A DNA stretch of 23,503 nucleotides from Hofstenia miamia (Eukaryota > Xenacoelomorpha > Acoela > Hofsteniidae). The notes under the pieces were generated by a model. It had not been told where the DNA came from. It did no database searches and saw nothing but the letters and a program-made list of their open reading frames with translations. Of this stretch, positions 1 through 10,392 are shown one piece after another; within the stretch, counting starts at the first letter, position 1, and each line of letters opens with the position of its first letter. Both the position numbers and the translations under genes were made by a program. The DNA lies in contig CABFPE010001081.1 of assembly GCA_900660155.1 (NCBI GenBank), positions 64,141 to 87,643 on the forward strand. Reading direction: 5' to 3'.

Positions 1-150
1 GTAGTAATATATACATTGTTGAAAAAAGGGCGGTTAGGGAGTTTCGTTTTCCGTTAATATCTTTTGTTGTGTTGCGCTGATAAAAAAATGATCCGAATGG
101 GATTTGTAGAGCATACAATAACCAACGATGGTAATTAAATTTGCGTTTTT

Positions 151-521
151 GAAAAAACCCGCAAAGTACCCGTTTTGCCGGGGTTAGATTTAGTCATGCA
201 GAACAAAAAAGACACAGTCGAATTTTTTTATCACAGCGTCACCTATGATTCTAGTATTTTATACAAAGCATCAGCAGAGGTGAATTGAATCTTCACGAGG
301 CCCTGGACCATTTGAAAGTGCGGCACACCTACTTCNGAAAAAACCCGCAAAGTACCCATTTTGCCTGGGTAAAATTTAGACATGCAGAACAAAAAAAACA
401 CAGTCGAATTTTTTTATCACAGCATCACCTATGATTCTAGTATTTTATACACAGCATCAGCAGAGGCGGATTGAATCTTCACGAGGCCCTGGACCATTTG
501 AAAGTGCGGCACACCTACTTC
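151..521. repeat. Two-copy tandem repeat, period 186 bp
   Basis: Copy 1 is 151-335 and copy 2 is 337-521, separated by a single N at 336. The copies differ at roughly ten scattered positions, so they are about 94% alike. On the minus strand each copy begins with a GTGTGCCGCAC-containing end, a word often seen near the ends of hAT-type non-autonomous DNA transposons. The family assignment is a guess because no second terminus or target duplication was found. Positions 1-150 hold no recognisable gene. Confidence 0.85.
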
Positions 522-1885
522 ATAATAAATTTTAGAATTTGCTACTATCCACAAAAAGTAGAATATGGATATATAGGCATGGTATTAAATGAATTAATTT
601 CAAATAAAATAAATTTCCATTAAACTACCAATAAGGAATGCAGCAGCTATTAATTGCAACTAACAATATTTTCTGACGCGGGGGACATCTTAATCATAAA
701 CAAAATATTGAGAAAGAACACCCCCAAAAATTCATTTCACGACCTTAGATTTTAAGTCTTTCATTTTTTTACCAATTTGAAAACCCAACGACGGTAGGGA
801 CAAAGATAGATTTGGATTGGATCGGATCAGATCCAAATTTTTTCAGATCTATTTCGGATCCAAAATTTTTTAAAAATTCTGTATATTGAAGATGTACACT
901 TTATAAATTACACACATTTTTCCATTGAATGCTACTTTAAGTGTGTTAATAATCAGAATATAAGTGAAATTTTGTAATTGAATTTCATTGTTTATACAAC
1001 ATGTTCAGTGCTATTCTTCTCAACAACTTATAAAATGTTTCAAATCTGAAAATGCAGTTCATGTTAGCCATCACATAAAGATAATATTGTAACACAACCA
1101 AACAGATTTGATTGTATAACTTGAAAATGGAAAATTAGAAAAACAGAGAAGCAAGAAGAATACCTTAGTTGCTGCAAGCCGCCAAAATTTAATGATACTA
1201 TTTAAAAAGCTCTCGTGTAAGATGCACTACAAGCAACTTGAATGTCAAAATAAACTTATTGTAGCCTTCGGAACGCTCGTGATTATTATAATCACTAATA
1301 CAAATTTTATTATTGACCATACCTTTGGCAAATAGGGTATTAATATATTTAATGTTGCTTTTATATAATTTTAAATTTTATTGCAGACTAGTCTTCAATT
1401 TCAATAAAAATTAAAATTCAAAATTTATATTTAAATCTCAAAGTTAGTTTGAAAAAATGAATTTTTCTATCATGGATTTTAATACTCTACTACAATTTTT
1501 TAATGTCTTACAATGCAAATGTTGGGTTTGTTCTTTAATGTTCCATTGTTTGTGCTATTCTTGTTTCATCGCCCTAGCTGCAATTTTGAAGCAGCTAAGT
1601 TTTGTTTTGTTAGTTGAAACAACTTCAATTCTTAATTCATAGTCACATTGCAAAATGGTGATTTAATAGTGCGTTAATACCTTAAGAATCTTAACTATTT
1701 AAACTCTATAAATATATTATGATTATAGTTGATACGATTTTGGTAATTAGATTACTACAAAGCTTACAAATAAGCAAAGAAATGAAATTTTTAGACTTTT
1801 GGAAGGGCAATTATCAGCTTCCACTCATAATCAAAATCACACCAATCAGAAACTGATTTCCTTCTTGTGGGTGGGCAATTACAGA
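522..1885. other. Non-coding AT-rich stretch
   Basis: No coding region could be supported. Short open frames at 1457-1642 and 1799-1993 have low-complexity or repeat-derived content, and the second runs into the 448-bp repeat. A 17-base near-palindrome (GTGATTAT-T-ATAATCAC) sits near 1275-1291. A GATC-rich segment at about 815-862 matches, inverted, a segment near 2825-2842 (see findings). Confidence 0.5.
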
Positions 1886-2770
1886 AAAATCTATTTCAAA
1901 CATAAATATGCATGGCCGAAAATTAAAGCCAAAGCCCAGCCGAAATCCCGTTGGACCCACTCAAATCCGAGCCATATTAGGCCTATTTTATGATCGTTGA
2001 CAAAAACAATTTTTGCATTTTTTGGTTTGCTTGACAAATTGTAGTACTAAAAAGCATTTTATACTAATTTAATATTGATTTAAGTTATGTAGGATCCACT
2101 ACACATTTGAGTTGAATTGCATGCACTATTGCGTCAGTCGTCCCATTTTTCAAATAGCTCGGTCCAAGCCCTACCCTGGTCTCCCCGGTATATCGGATAT
2201 GTCCATTTTTGATCTCAAGACAATGTTGAGGCAGTTAATTTTTCTATTCGTATTTGAGAAAAATATAAATATATTTTAAGTCCCTGTTATTTATTGTTAG
2301 AATACTTATTTATATTCGGATCAAATTACAGATAAAATCTATTTCAAACATAGATATGCATGGCCGAAAATTAAAGCCAAAGCCCAGCCGAAATCCCGTT
2401 GGACCCACTCAAATCCTAGCCATTTTAGGCCTGTTTTATGATCGTTGACAAAAACAATTTTTGCATTTTTTGGTTTGCTTGACAAATTGTAGTACTAAAA
2501 AGCATTTTATACTAATTTAATATTGATTTAAGTTATGTAGGATCCACTACACATTTGAGTTGAATTGCATGCACTATTGCGTCAGTCGTCCCATTTTTCA
2601 AATAGCTCGGTCCAAGCCCTACCCTGGTCTCCCCGGTATATCGGATATGTCCATTTTTGATCTCAAGACAATGTTGAGGCAGTTAATTTTTCTATTCGTA
2701 TTTGAGAAAAATATAAATATATTTTAAGTCCCTGTTATTTATTGTTAGAATACTTATTTATATTCGGATC
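1886..2770. repeat. Two-copy tandem repeat, period 448 bp
   Basis: Copy A runs 1886-2322 and copy B 2334-2770, with 11 bases of spacer. I count only four mismatches, all in the first 100 or so bases; the remaining 330 or so bases look identical. The unit opens with a relatively GC-rich segment (CCCAGCCGAAATCCCGTTGG, then CCCACTCAAATCC) of unknown origin. No protein family was recognised in it. The copies are adjacent, so they are not the two terminal repeats of a retroelement. Confidence 0.9.
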
Positions 2771-3189
2771 CGTTTCAGATGGAAAACTAAAATTCTTTTA
2801 GTTTAGGATCGGGATCCTAAGATGTTGGATCTGATTCCATCTCTGGGGGGACATTCCACCATGCTCCTCTCTTGCGTACGCCACTGGTTTTCAGCCGAAA
2901 CACAAATAAATTATTTTTGGTTAATACTTCATTTATCAAAAACCAAGTCCTATTGTTTAGCCTTCATATATGCTGATAGTTTAAATGAATTTTACATATA
3001 ATAGGATAGGAACATCGGCTTTTCAAATAATTCTCAAGCAATAATTCTCATGCAAATTTTACTATAAATGTGTTGCATTTAAATTCCAAGAAACTATAAG
3101 AAAACTTTTAGCTATTTTTTCATTTACTTGGGGCTCGGCGCCATGGGCCAGTTTTCCCATTCCTTAATACGGCACTGAACATCAAGCAT
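2771..3189. other. Non-coding flank before the Tc1-like remnant
   Basis: No gene seen. The first 100 bases carry further GGATC words (GGATCGGGATCC near 2805-2820). A short GC-rich patch (GGGGCTCGGCGCCATGGGCC) lies near 3130-3150, just before the transposase homology begins. No terminal inverted repeat could be matched to the far side of the Tc1-like element. Confidence 0.4.
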
Positions 3190-4035
3190 GGCAAAGAATA
3201 CCTTCTACGGAAACCCTAAAGTTCTGGAGAAGGGCGGGTTACTCAAAAAAAGCTGGATTGGCCCTTCCTATGAAAATTTCGGGGCATGAAATCACAGATT
3301 GGCAAACTTATCTTTGAAATAGCCCATTTTCTCTGGACGAGATATAACTCAAAATGTCACAGAAGGGACTGGAATTTCTGTTCACCATTCGACAGTGAAT
3401 CGGTAATTGGCTGGATCGGGTATAAAGAAGAAACTGCCGAAAATTGTACCGAATATCATAGATTTGCACAAGGAAGAATGAAGGAGTTTTGCAGAAACTT
3501 GGACGTTTTTCTCTCAATTGAGTGTATTTTTCAGTCACATCGAAACAAGGTCAAGGATTGATGCAGTAGACAGGAGAAAAAGCCAAAGGAAAAGTTGCCA
3601 AAATGTTGTGCAAAAGTTCTGGCTTAGGCCGCATTGCCATATTCGGGATTTTATTTGAAAACTATCCGAAGGAACGATTAACAATAAAAAAATATTGTGA
3701 AAATTGCGTCGGAGTTTGTTCCAAATGCCTTATACCTTAACTGCTGGATATTATTGCAAGATGGCGCAACACCTCACACCATTCATGAAACAAAAAATGT
3801 CGTGTCTGAAAACGATATGCAAACCCTGCAGTGGCCACAAAATTTTCCGTTGGAAATGTTGTGGACTATCTTGAAGGACTTCGTGGAAAAGAAAATTCTA
3901 CTTACAAAAACAATATTGGTGGAAAAAATTCAACGAATCTCAACATGAAATTTCTTCGGTCATACGTAGAAATTTGATGAACTGTATTTCTCTGCGTTTA
4001 TCGAAATGCTTTGCAAATAACGGAAAATCTTTCAT
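3190..4035 (+). mobile_element. Decayed Tc1/mariner-superfamily (Tc1-like) transposon remnant
   Basis: Transposase homology runs in order but hops between frames. First comes the end of the DNA-binding region (an NPKV.. segment, then LPMKISGHEI). Next is a second helix-turn-helix-like block, GISVHHSTVNR, followed by KKKLPKIVPNI near 3370-3460. The catalytic-domain fragment KLSEGTINNKKIL lies near 3658-3700. The clearest block is the DDE segment LLQDGATPHT near 3755-3780, with LQWPQNFPLEMLWTILKDF after it. The first catalytic Asp region appears deleted, and the SPDLNPIENLW signature is shortened to FPLEMLW. The longest open pieces are 3286-3561 and 3697-3948. Known function of the family: cut-and-paste transposase acting at TA targets. 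This copy has several stops and frame changes and is dead. Terminal repeats were not found. Confidence 0.85.
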
Positions 4036-4869
4036 CATTTGTTTATAGCCAATTCATGTTGTTATTATTCCCACTTTTCTGTTTGTAAATATGTTTATCC
4101 GTTTGTCTGTAAATTATATTTTCCCGAGTCTCATTTTTTTGCGACAAGGTCTATCTGCTTGTTGCTTGTTGTCATAGGCCCACTTTATTTGAAATATTGT
4201 TGTAAAATTGAATATAACTTATTTATATTTCATTGCAATTGCACTAAAAGATTGCTGATTTGCTTGTAATAGTTTTCTAGTTTAATCCTATTCGACTTGA
4301 GCTGTTTGGCGATTTTGGGAGAAGATTTTCAATGGTCAGAAATTTTGATGTCATCATTAGGTTTGATGATGTCAACAAATATAAAAATTTCGAAATGTTT
4401 TTGAATTATATTAAGTGTTCGCTTTAGAATTTGGAAATGAAATCAATTAGAATTCATTCTTGACGTATCAAATACAATTTTGTTGTTTTATTTTATTGAT
4501 ACATACTTTTTTCATACTTAAAATATTAATTCGTTTTTGTAAGAATGGGAAGGCTATACTTCAGGTTTACAAAACAATAGCATACATGAAATGAGTAGAT
4601 ATTTAAAAAATCTATATTTGATGTTATGATCCCCAATAAAAGTTAGGAAAAGTCACCAAGTCTTACTCACAAAGGTAAAAAAGTTTTTGATCAATAATCT
4701 AAATATTAATAGAGGTGAGGAAATCCTCTCACAGCCCTAATAGGGTTAAGGCCTTAGAAATTGAAATGCCTATTTCATTCAAATTGTTCTCAAATGAAAT
4801 TTCGCAAAATTGAATTCTACCTGTGATTGGTTGAAGTTTTTCTTTGATAAAATTCATTCAATTCGCTTT
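4036..4869. other. Upstream region of receptor gene A
   Basis: No coding region supported; the open frame at 4039-4269 is compositionally biased and unlike any family I know. This stretch should hold the promoter and any 5' untranslated exon of the receptor gene, but no TATA box with a convincing position could be assigned. An in-frame stop at 4795-4797 closes the receptor reading frame upstream, so the coding start must lie after it unless there is an upstream splice. Confidence 0.4.
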
Positions 4870-5196
4870 ATGAACACATTTTGCAAGATGAATAGTTCTG
4901 AAGAAACAGGTGATGTTCTTAGGTTTAACACAGGCATCGAACTTATCACCACATTAGTGTGTCTGTTTGGTTCATCCAGTAATGCATTTATAATACTGGT
5001 CATTGTCAAAACGAAGACAATGCGAAGGCACCATAATTTTCTCATGGCCAATTTAGCTGTTAGTGATTGTATTGCATCTACACTATTTACAATTGAATAT
5101 TTTAAGCCATTATTTCTGCCGCATCTTTCGAAAATACCATTTTATATCCTGAAGAGGGTTTTCTGCTCAATAGGTCGACAAAAAATACAGTATGAG
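4870..5196 (+). CDS. GPCR gene A exon 1 (N-terminus, TM1, TM2, start of TM3)
   Basis: Carries the extracellular N-terminus, TM1 (around LITTLVCLFGSSSNAFIILV), the basic loop KTKTMRRHH, TM2 (FLMANLAVSDCIAS) and the first loop with the TM3 Cys (VFCSIG). The exon ends in tatgag before the strong donor GTATGT at 5197. It ends in phase 0, matching the phase of the acceptor at 5713. The intron 5197-5713 shows no other feature. Confidence 0.8.
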
Positions 5197-8168
5197 GTAT
5201 GTATTTTAAATTTATTGACGTATTGATGCGTTAACTATGCAGTTTATATTGTATATTAGCTCCAAAACGTTTGAAGTCGAAAGATGCCACTAATTGTGGC
5301 TGATGGTTTAATAGTAATAACATTGAAGAAAACATACCAGTGATTATATTACTGCTAAAATACTTAAAATCTGTAAAATTTTAAAGCAATACGTCTAATT
5401 AAGCCATTTTGGCAGAATTTTATCAACTTCTATTTCTAATCATTTGTTATTGTCCCCGCTTACTGTTGTCAATTAAAATATAATCTGATTTAGCAAATCG
5501 ATTCTGGTTAATCAGTCTGCGATAAAAAAATCGGCAATTTGAACAATATTTCATCAAACGTGCCGATAAATAATGGAGTGACTAGAGAAATTTTCAAAAA
5601 ATACTTGATAGTTTGAAAACACCTTGGAGTGTAGAAAGTTAAATTCTTAACATCTTCATATGAAATGTATAAGAAGTCGTTATCGTTTCACGCTTCACTG
5701 AAAATGCATTTAGGTTCTTTCAAATTCATTCTTCATCATTACAACAATAGCGATTGAACGATTTCTAGCAGTGATGCTTCCGATTTTCTTCATCATTACA
5801 ACAATAGCCATTGAACGATTTCTAGCAGTGATGCTTCCGATTTTTTACAAGAAATCGTTCGGGAGAAAAGCGTGCTACTGCTTAATGACTGTTCCTTGGA
5901 TATACACGCTTATTATTTACGCATTTAAAGACGTCGTTTTTCTATCAATCGTCAATGATCGTTGCATTAAAGATATTTTCCCCAACGCTGCAGTTGTTTA
6001 TGGTTTTATCAGCGCTTTTGTTTATTTTCTGCAAGTACTTCTACCTATTCTTTCATATGCTTGCATAATTTTCAAACTTTCGACATCTAGTCAAGGTAAC
6101 TTCTCGAAATTAATGCCATTATTTTTTACATTGGACTTATGATTTCGTTACAGTACCCTCTCAATCAACCGATATCACTATTTATTATTCATTTCTGAAT
6201 TTTATATTTTCAAAATCACTGAGTAAATTGAAAACCACTGACTTTTTCAAATTTGAATAGAAACTATGAATAACCGCAAAAACTTGTACATTCTGTAGTA
6301 AAATTCAGCAATAATCACTTAGACCACAATCATACAAAATCATTAAATTTTATGTTACTTCACAACTGGTTGAGAGTTAATTATTTAAAAATGAATGCTA
6401 AATTTTTTTTAAAAATTTTTATGAACTATTTTATTAATATTTGAAAATATGTTTGTTGAATCACACCATATTTGCATATGTATTCAGAACCTTGGAATCA
6501 TAATAATGCACTTAATCTAATTTCACTTCACATCTTCCCCTGTTCTTTGTGTCAAGAAATGATACAGTTGCCTTGTGCACATATTAATCCAGAAGTTGGG
6601 CCTCGTATTACGTGCAGAAATTATTATATGATGGCATTCATTAATAAATCTTTCGTTTCCCGTGTTATGTTAGCACATCATAAATAATAGTAAAAAACTT
6701 TATAAAGTGGATATGAAGAAATAAATTGATGCCATTTTGATTTCATACTAAAATAATCAATTAAATATTTATCAAAACTAAAAAATTTTATGAATTTGAT
6801 TATTATTTTACCAAATTGAAACAACTTATTGTGATCTAGTGGCATTTCTCACCCAAAATTCATAATGAGTGGAAATGATTGAGTACTAATTTTTTCATAT
6901 AAACCATAAAAATGTATATACAAATGTGTGCGTCTATTTCTTTAAGGAAACCATTTATATAAACTACATCAGTATGAATAATTTGAACACTTTGAATTTG
7001 CGAAATGATACTTGGATAAAACTTTTACATTTAATAGTAAATTTTATTATTCAGTAAGTGCTACGCTAGATGGCGTCAAACAACTAATAATTTCCGTCAT
7101 TTTGGAAATCTGCTGGACAGTTTTGCTTCAACATACAGATAGATTTCAAAACGATGTGAAAATTCAGCCCCATTTACTGCAATTTATTAAGATAGAACTC
7201 AGAATAAATTGTGTACGCCATCGTTCCTTCCACAGAAATATTTTGCAGAATGAAATATTTCATGTAATGCATTTTTTGAAATAGTCATCAACAAAACTTA
7301 TGCATTTCTTTAAAAAATCTTTCTTGATCCAAGACCTGATGTCAAAAACAAAAATGCATCAGTATTAACAATGTCTTCAGTAGGTGTTCATGAGCGCCAT
7401 TGACATATAATCTATTCAATACCTTTTCCGCCCCGCTCCAGGAGCCTATATAAAAATTTTGTTGCATGAATTTGTCTTAAAGTTAATTTAATTGTTTCTC
7501 AAGTCTAGTAAATGTGCTTCAATATGAAGGAACGCATTTGTACTGAAGTACTTTTGTTGCCTGATAAGTATATTAAACATTAAAGTAATCCGATTTACTA
7601 CTGGTCTGATTATCAGAAAGTCAAAACTCATGGTGGAAACAGTTAAATTCTTGAACTGTTGTTTTCAGCATTGAACAGAACTTTACTTAAAGTTAGAGGT
7701 TGCGTGATCGAAGATATACAAATGGAGAAGACATAATTCTATAATTGTGGTGTTTTCCAATTTCGGTATTTTTATTAGCTTGTGATTTATGCAATTTAGC
7801 ACCTAAAAATTAAAATTCTAAAAAATTGCAGTATGTAATATAGTTAAAATGATCTTGTTTGCTGAATTTTTAGAAGGTATTTAGGTAAAGCGAATACTAG
7901 TGCAATAGTTACCAAAGCAAGGACGAATACGACACGCATGCTATTTGTGGTCACATTTATATTCATTGTTACCACTTTCCCCAATCAGGCTCATTTCTAT
8001 TTCGTGATAAGCATTCTGAAGCAACCGCCAATGTGGCCGATCGATAGCGTATATCAGCAGATACTAACGCTTTTTACCATTAGCAATTTGGCAGTTAACT
8101 TCTTCGTTTACCCATGTGCAAATTCTGAATTTAAAAATGCAATGCTTAAAGTTTTAAAATTCAAGTGA
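4870..8168 (+). CDS. Rhodopsin-family (class A) GPCR, gene A, three exons
   Basis: Predicted seven-transmembrane receptor at the cell surface signalling through G proteins; ligand unknown. Exons 4870-5196, 5714-6095 and 7885-8168 join in frame (phases 0 and 1) to 330 codons and a stop. Visible landmarks are an N-glycosylation site NSS near the N-terminus, the TM1 GxxxN pattern, TM2 NLAVSD with its conserved Asp, and a Cys before TM3. TM3 ends in IERF (DRY-type), TM4 has Trp in VPWIY, TM5 has Pro in LLPILSY, and TM6 has FPNQ. TM7 reads NFFVYP, so NPxxY has lost its Pro, and the TM6 CWxP Trp is replaced by Thr. ATG 4870 is the first in-frame start; ATG 4888 has the better context (A at -3) and gives 324 residues. 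Oddity: 19 codons at the TM3 end are duplicated in frame, which probably disturbs folding. NF at 7.49-7.50 also occurs in FMRFamide-type peptide receptors, so a peptide ligand is possible but not shown. Confidence 0.85.
5714..6095 (+). CDS. GPCR gene A exon 2 (TM3 to TM5) with in-frame duplication
   Basis: Begins after a tttag acceptor with VLSNSFF and ends in TSSQ plus one base before donor GTAACT at 6096. It encodes TM3 and the IERF motif, the second intracellular loop (YKKSFGRK), TM4 with Trp, the second extracellular loop with one Cys (NDRC), and TM5 with Pro. The exon is 382 nt; the paralogous exon of gene B is 325 nt. The 57-nt difference equals the internal duplication 5729-5842. Confidence 0.85.
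5729..5842 (+). repeat. In-frame 57-bp tandem duplication across the E-R-F motif
   Basis: Units 5729-5785 and 5786-5842 differ at one base (G5752 versus C5809, a silent Ala codon change). Each encodes FFIITTIAIERFLAVMLPI, so the receptor would contain two copies of the end of TM3 in a row. Gene B has a single copy. Confidence 0.97.
6096..7884 (+). other. Intron 2 of GPCR gene A
   Basis: GTAACT donor and tatttag acceptor give 1789 bp of intron. Open frames at 6472-6687 and 7012-7284 lie here, but neither resembles a known family and neither continues the receptor. A TATATAAA motif at about 7447-7455, preceded by a GC-rich patch (CCGCCCCGCTCCAGGAGCC), looks like a core promoter, although nothing downstream supports transcription. 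Confidence 0.7.
7885..8168 (+). CDS. GPCR gene A exon 3 (third intracellular loop, TM6, TM7, C-tail)
   Basis: Acceptor tatttag precedes 7885. The first two bases complete a Gly codon (phase 1), followed by KANTSAIVTKARTNTTRMLF. TM6 has FIFIVTTFPN, where most class A receptors have FxxCWxP. TM7 has NLAVNFFVYPCANSEF, where most have NPxxY followed by an amphipathic helix. The C-tail is very short (KVLKFK, then TGA) with no Cys for palmitoylation. A possible poly(A) signal AATAAA lies near 8466. Confidence 0.85.
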
Positions 8169-8719
8169 TATTGTAAATTTTGTTCAAAATATTTTATAAT
8201 ATTTACATAGTAATGTTGTTAGGGTAATGTTGTGTGGATAAATATTATTAATTGGTGAAATAATTTTTTATATCATGAAAAAATGCATGCTACAATATTT
8301 TGAGACTTTTTGTAAAAAAAATATTTGATTTTTAATTAATTGAATTATACTCTATCATTAAACGCGATAACGCAAATTTTTTTTATGCTAAAAATGCTTT
8401 GTAAAAATATTATGAAAAAAAGTGAGTTTGAAACTGGAATATTTTACCTCAAGACTGAATTCTATAATAAATTTATTGGCCACAAATTCTCCTGGCATTT
8501 TCCAATAAGAGAGTAGTAGCACTTAGTGTGATCAAGTGTAATTCAAAAATTAATTTATTGTTTGAAATTTTCTCATAGTTACAAAATACAAAATTGTGCA
8601 AACTTCTCATTAATAAATTTTATGCATTGGTTAAATTTTTTCATTTTTTCTCTATTGTAATGGAATGAACTAAATGTAAAAGTCCATATACCTCAAGACT
8701 GATTTTGGTGAAAAGTATG
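8169..8719. other. 3' flank of GPCR gene A, non-coding
   Basis: Very AT-rich with no open frame of interest. It probably includes the 3' untranslated region of gene A. The 14-mer TACCTCAAGACTGA occurs twice, at 8445 and 8689. Confidence 0.4.
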
Positions 8720-10100
8720 AAATTCCATAAAATAAAAATGGCAAGAAAATCCTAAAAGAAAAAAAATGATGTTAAAAATTTCCCTGGAATTAGTATTCTT
8801 CCAAAAATTTCACATTTATTTGAAAAATTTATTTTTAATGAACTACTGCCTATAATTAAAAATAAACTAACTTCTACACAGTTTGGATTTACCAAGCGTC
8901 GGTCATCAATCACTTAATTACTAACGTACTTTGACAATATTTATCATGATTTTGATGCAAAAATTACATCAGCAGCTTTTTACTTTTTTTTTCAAAAGTT
9001 GATATTGCTGGTAATTTTATTTCCATACTTGCATCTTACTTATCTAATCGTGTTCAGGAAATCCATTACAATGGAGTTGTCTGTAGTCGTTTACCATTTA
9101 CTAGTGGAGCGCCTCAACACTCCTCTCTTGGACATTTACTTTTTCTCTGTTTCATTAATGACATACCTGAATCTTGTTCTAACACATATGTATATTTCTT
9201 TACAGATGACTTAAAAATTTTTAGCAGCAATTCTGGGAATCTCCCAAAAGATCAACTTTCTCTTTTAAAATGGGCTGTCGACAACAAGATAGAGTTTAAT
9301 TCTGACAAATTTGAATGGATTATTTTTGGAAATATTACTAAGCCTCTTCAACAACTTGCTAATGATATCAATATTTCTGTCTCTTATACACATCGAGATT
9401 TGGGAGTGTCTGTCAGAAATAACTTATCCTGGTCTGAACATATATCTCATAAACTAGATAAATTCAATCGTGTTTTTATGTTTTTACGTCGTTCTTTACC
9501 ATATATCCCCAATACATGTACCAAAATTACTCTTTATATAACTATGATTTTATCCATCTTGATGTATGCGTCTCCTTTTCCGATATATTACGACTTGAAA
9601 ATTTTCAAGAAAGATGTACTAAGTGGATATCCAAATTTCTGATTAATATCATAGACTTATTGCTCTAAATTTGCTTCCAATATCACTTTTGTATCAATAT
9701 AAAGATATGGTAATGCTCAATGCATTATTCCATGATATTTATGATTTTGACATCTTTCGTAATATTTCATTTTATGTATAATTGCGATCTAATCTTCGAT
9801 CAAGTTCCTTTACATTATTTCAAATATCAAAACTTAGGAAAGCAAAGACTCGGCAATCTTATTTTAATCGTGTTACAAGGCTTCAAAACATTAAAACAGA
9901 TATCTCTGTTTTTGATGCTCCTAAACTTTTGAAAAGTAAATTAATGCGTCATGTGCTAAGCTTCTTAACTTCTGTATGATAGTTCATATACATTTAAAAA
10001 ATTTCTTCTCTGCCCCTGTAATATTTGTTTTTCTTCTTTTAATTTTTAATATTTTTGTTATTCAGTTTTAAATAAAGTCATTTTTTATTATTATATTATA
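8720..10100 (+). mobile_element. 5'-truncated LINE (CR1/Jockey-like non-LTR retrotransposon)
   Basis: The reverse transcriptase can be read across several frames. It starts with KKKNDVKNFPGISILPKI and FEKFIFNELLP near 8755-8840, then QFGFTKRRSS near 8880-8900. After a gap comes a SGAPQHSSLGHLLFLCFIND block near 9100-9160 and the catalytic FTDDLKIF box near 9200-9223 (canonical YADD). The thumb region HRDLGVSVRNNLSWSEHIS lies near 9393-9450 and keeps the longest open piece, 9400-9642. The 3' end is marked by AATAAA at about 10070 and a TTATTATTATATTATA tail near 10085-10100. The family copies itself by target-primed reverse transcription. The endonuclease and the N-terminal half are missing, as is usual for 5'-truncated copies. 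Stops and frame changes make it inactive. The exact clade needs a phylogeny. Confidence 0.85.
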
Positions 10101-10392
10101 CATAGTTAAGTAAAACAAACTGTTCGTTAAAATTTAGAAGTGCAAGAATATTTAGATTTAAAACTATTTTTGTTGAAATGTAAATGCTATTCACATCCTT
10201 GATATGTACATTTTTTTGCTATTTTAATAAAAAAATTGTTGGATTATTCATATTTTAAATATTTTAAATATTATCTGAAATACAAATAAATTTGGTTCAT
10301 CCAATAATGCCTTGGACTAACTAAAACTCATAAAACAACAGCAACAACTTTTATTGAAATGCATTAAAAATTAATTCGAAAAACATATGTAA
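10101..10392. other. Short non-coding gap between LINE and mariner remnant
   Basis: AT-rich sequence with no gene. It may contain the 3' untranslated part and terminus of the mariner copy that follows on the minus strand, but no terminal repeat was matched. Confidence 0.35.

Noticed and set aside
1457-1642. Short Cys/Phe/Leu-rich open frame as a small secreted protein
   Set aside because: No splice context, no homology and AT-driven composition; expected by chance in DNA of this composition.
3308-3538. Minus-strand open frame across the Tc1-like element
   Set aside because: It is antisense to clear transposase homology on the plus strand.
4854-5051. Minus-strand open frame within receptor exon 1
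   Set aside because: Shadow of the receptor coding sequence, which has membrane segments and motifs in the plus frame.
5767-5785. An alternative acceptor inside the first 57-bp unit that would skip the duplicated codons
   Set aside because: The available AGs there put the downstream exon out of frame or straight into a stop when joined to exon 1.
6472-7284. Open frames 6472-6687 and 7012-7284 as extra receptor exons or a nested gene
   Set aside because: Exons 2 and 3 of gene A already join in matching phase, and neither frame has membrane or other recognisable motifs.
8445-8702. Repeated 14-mer TACCTCAAGACTGA at 8445 and 8689 as a target-site duplication of the first LINE
   Set aside because: Both copies lie before the LINE's 5' break. 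A target duplication should have its second copy after the 3' end near 10100, where it is absent.
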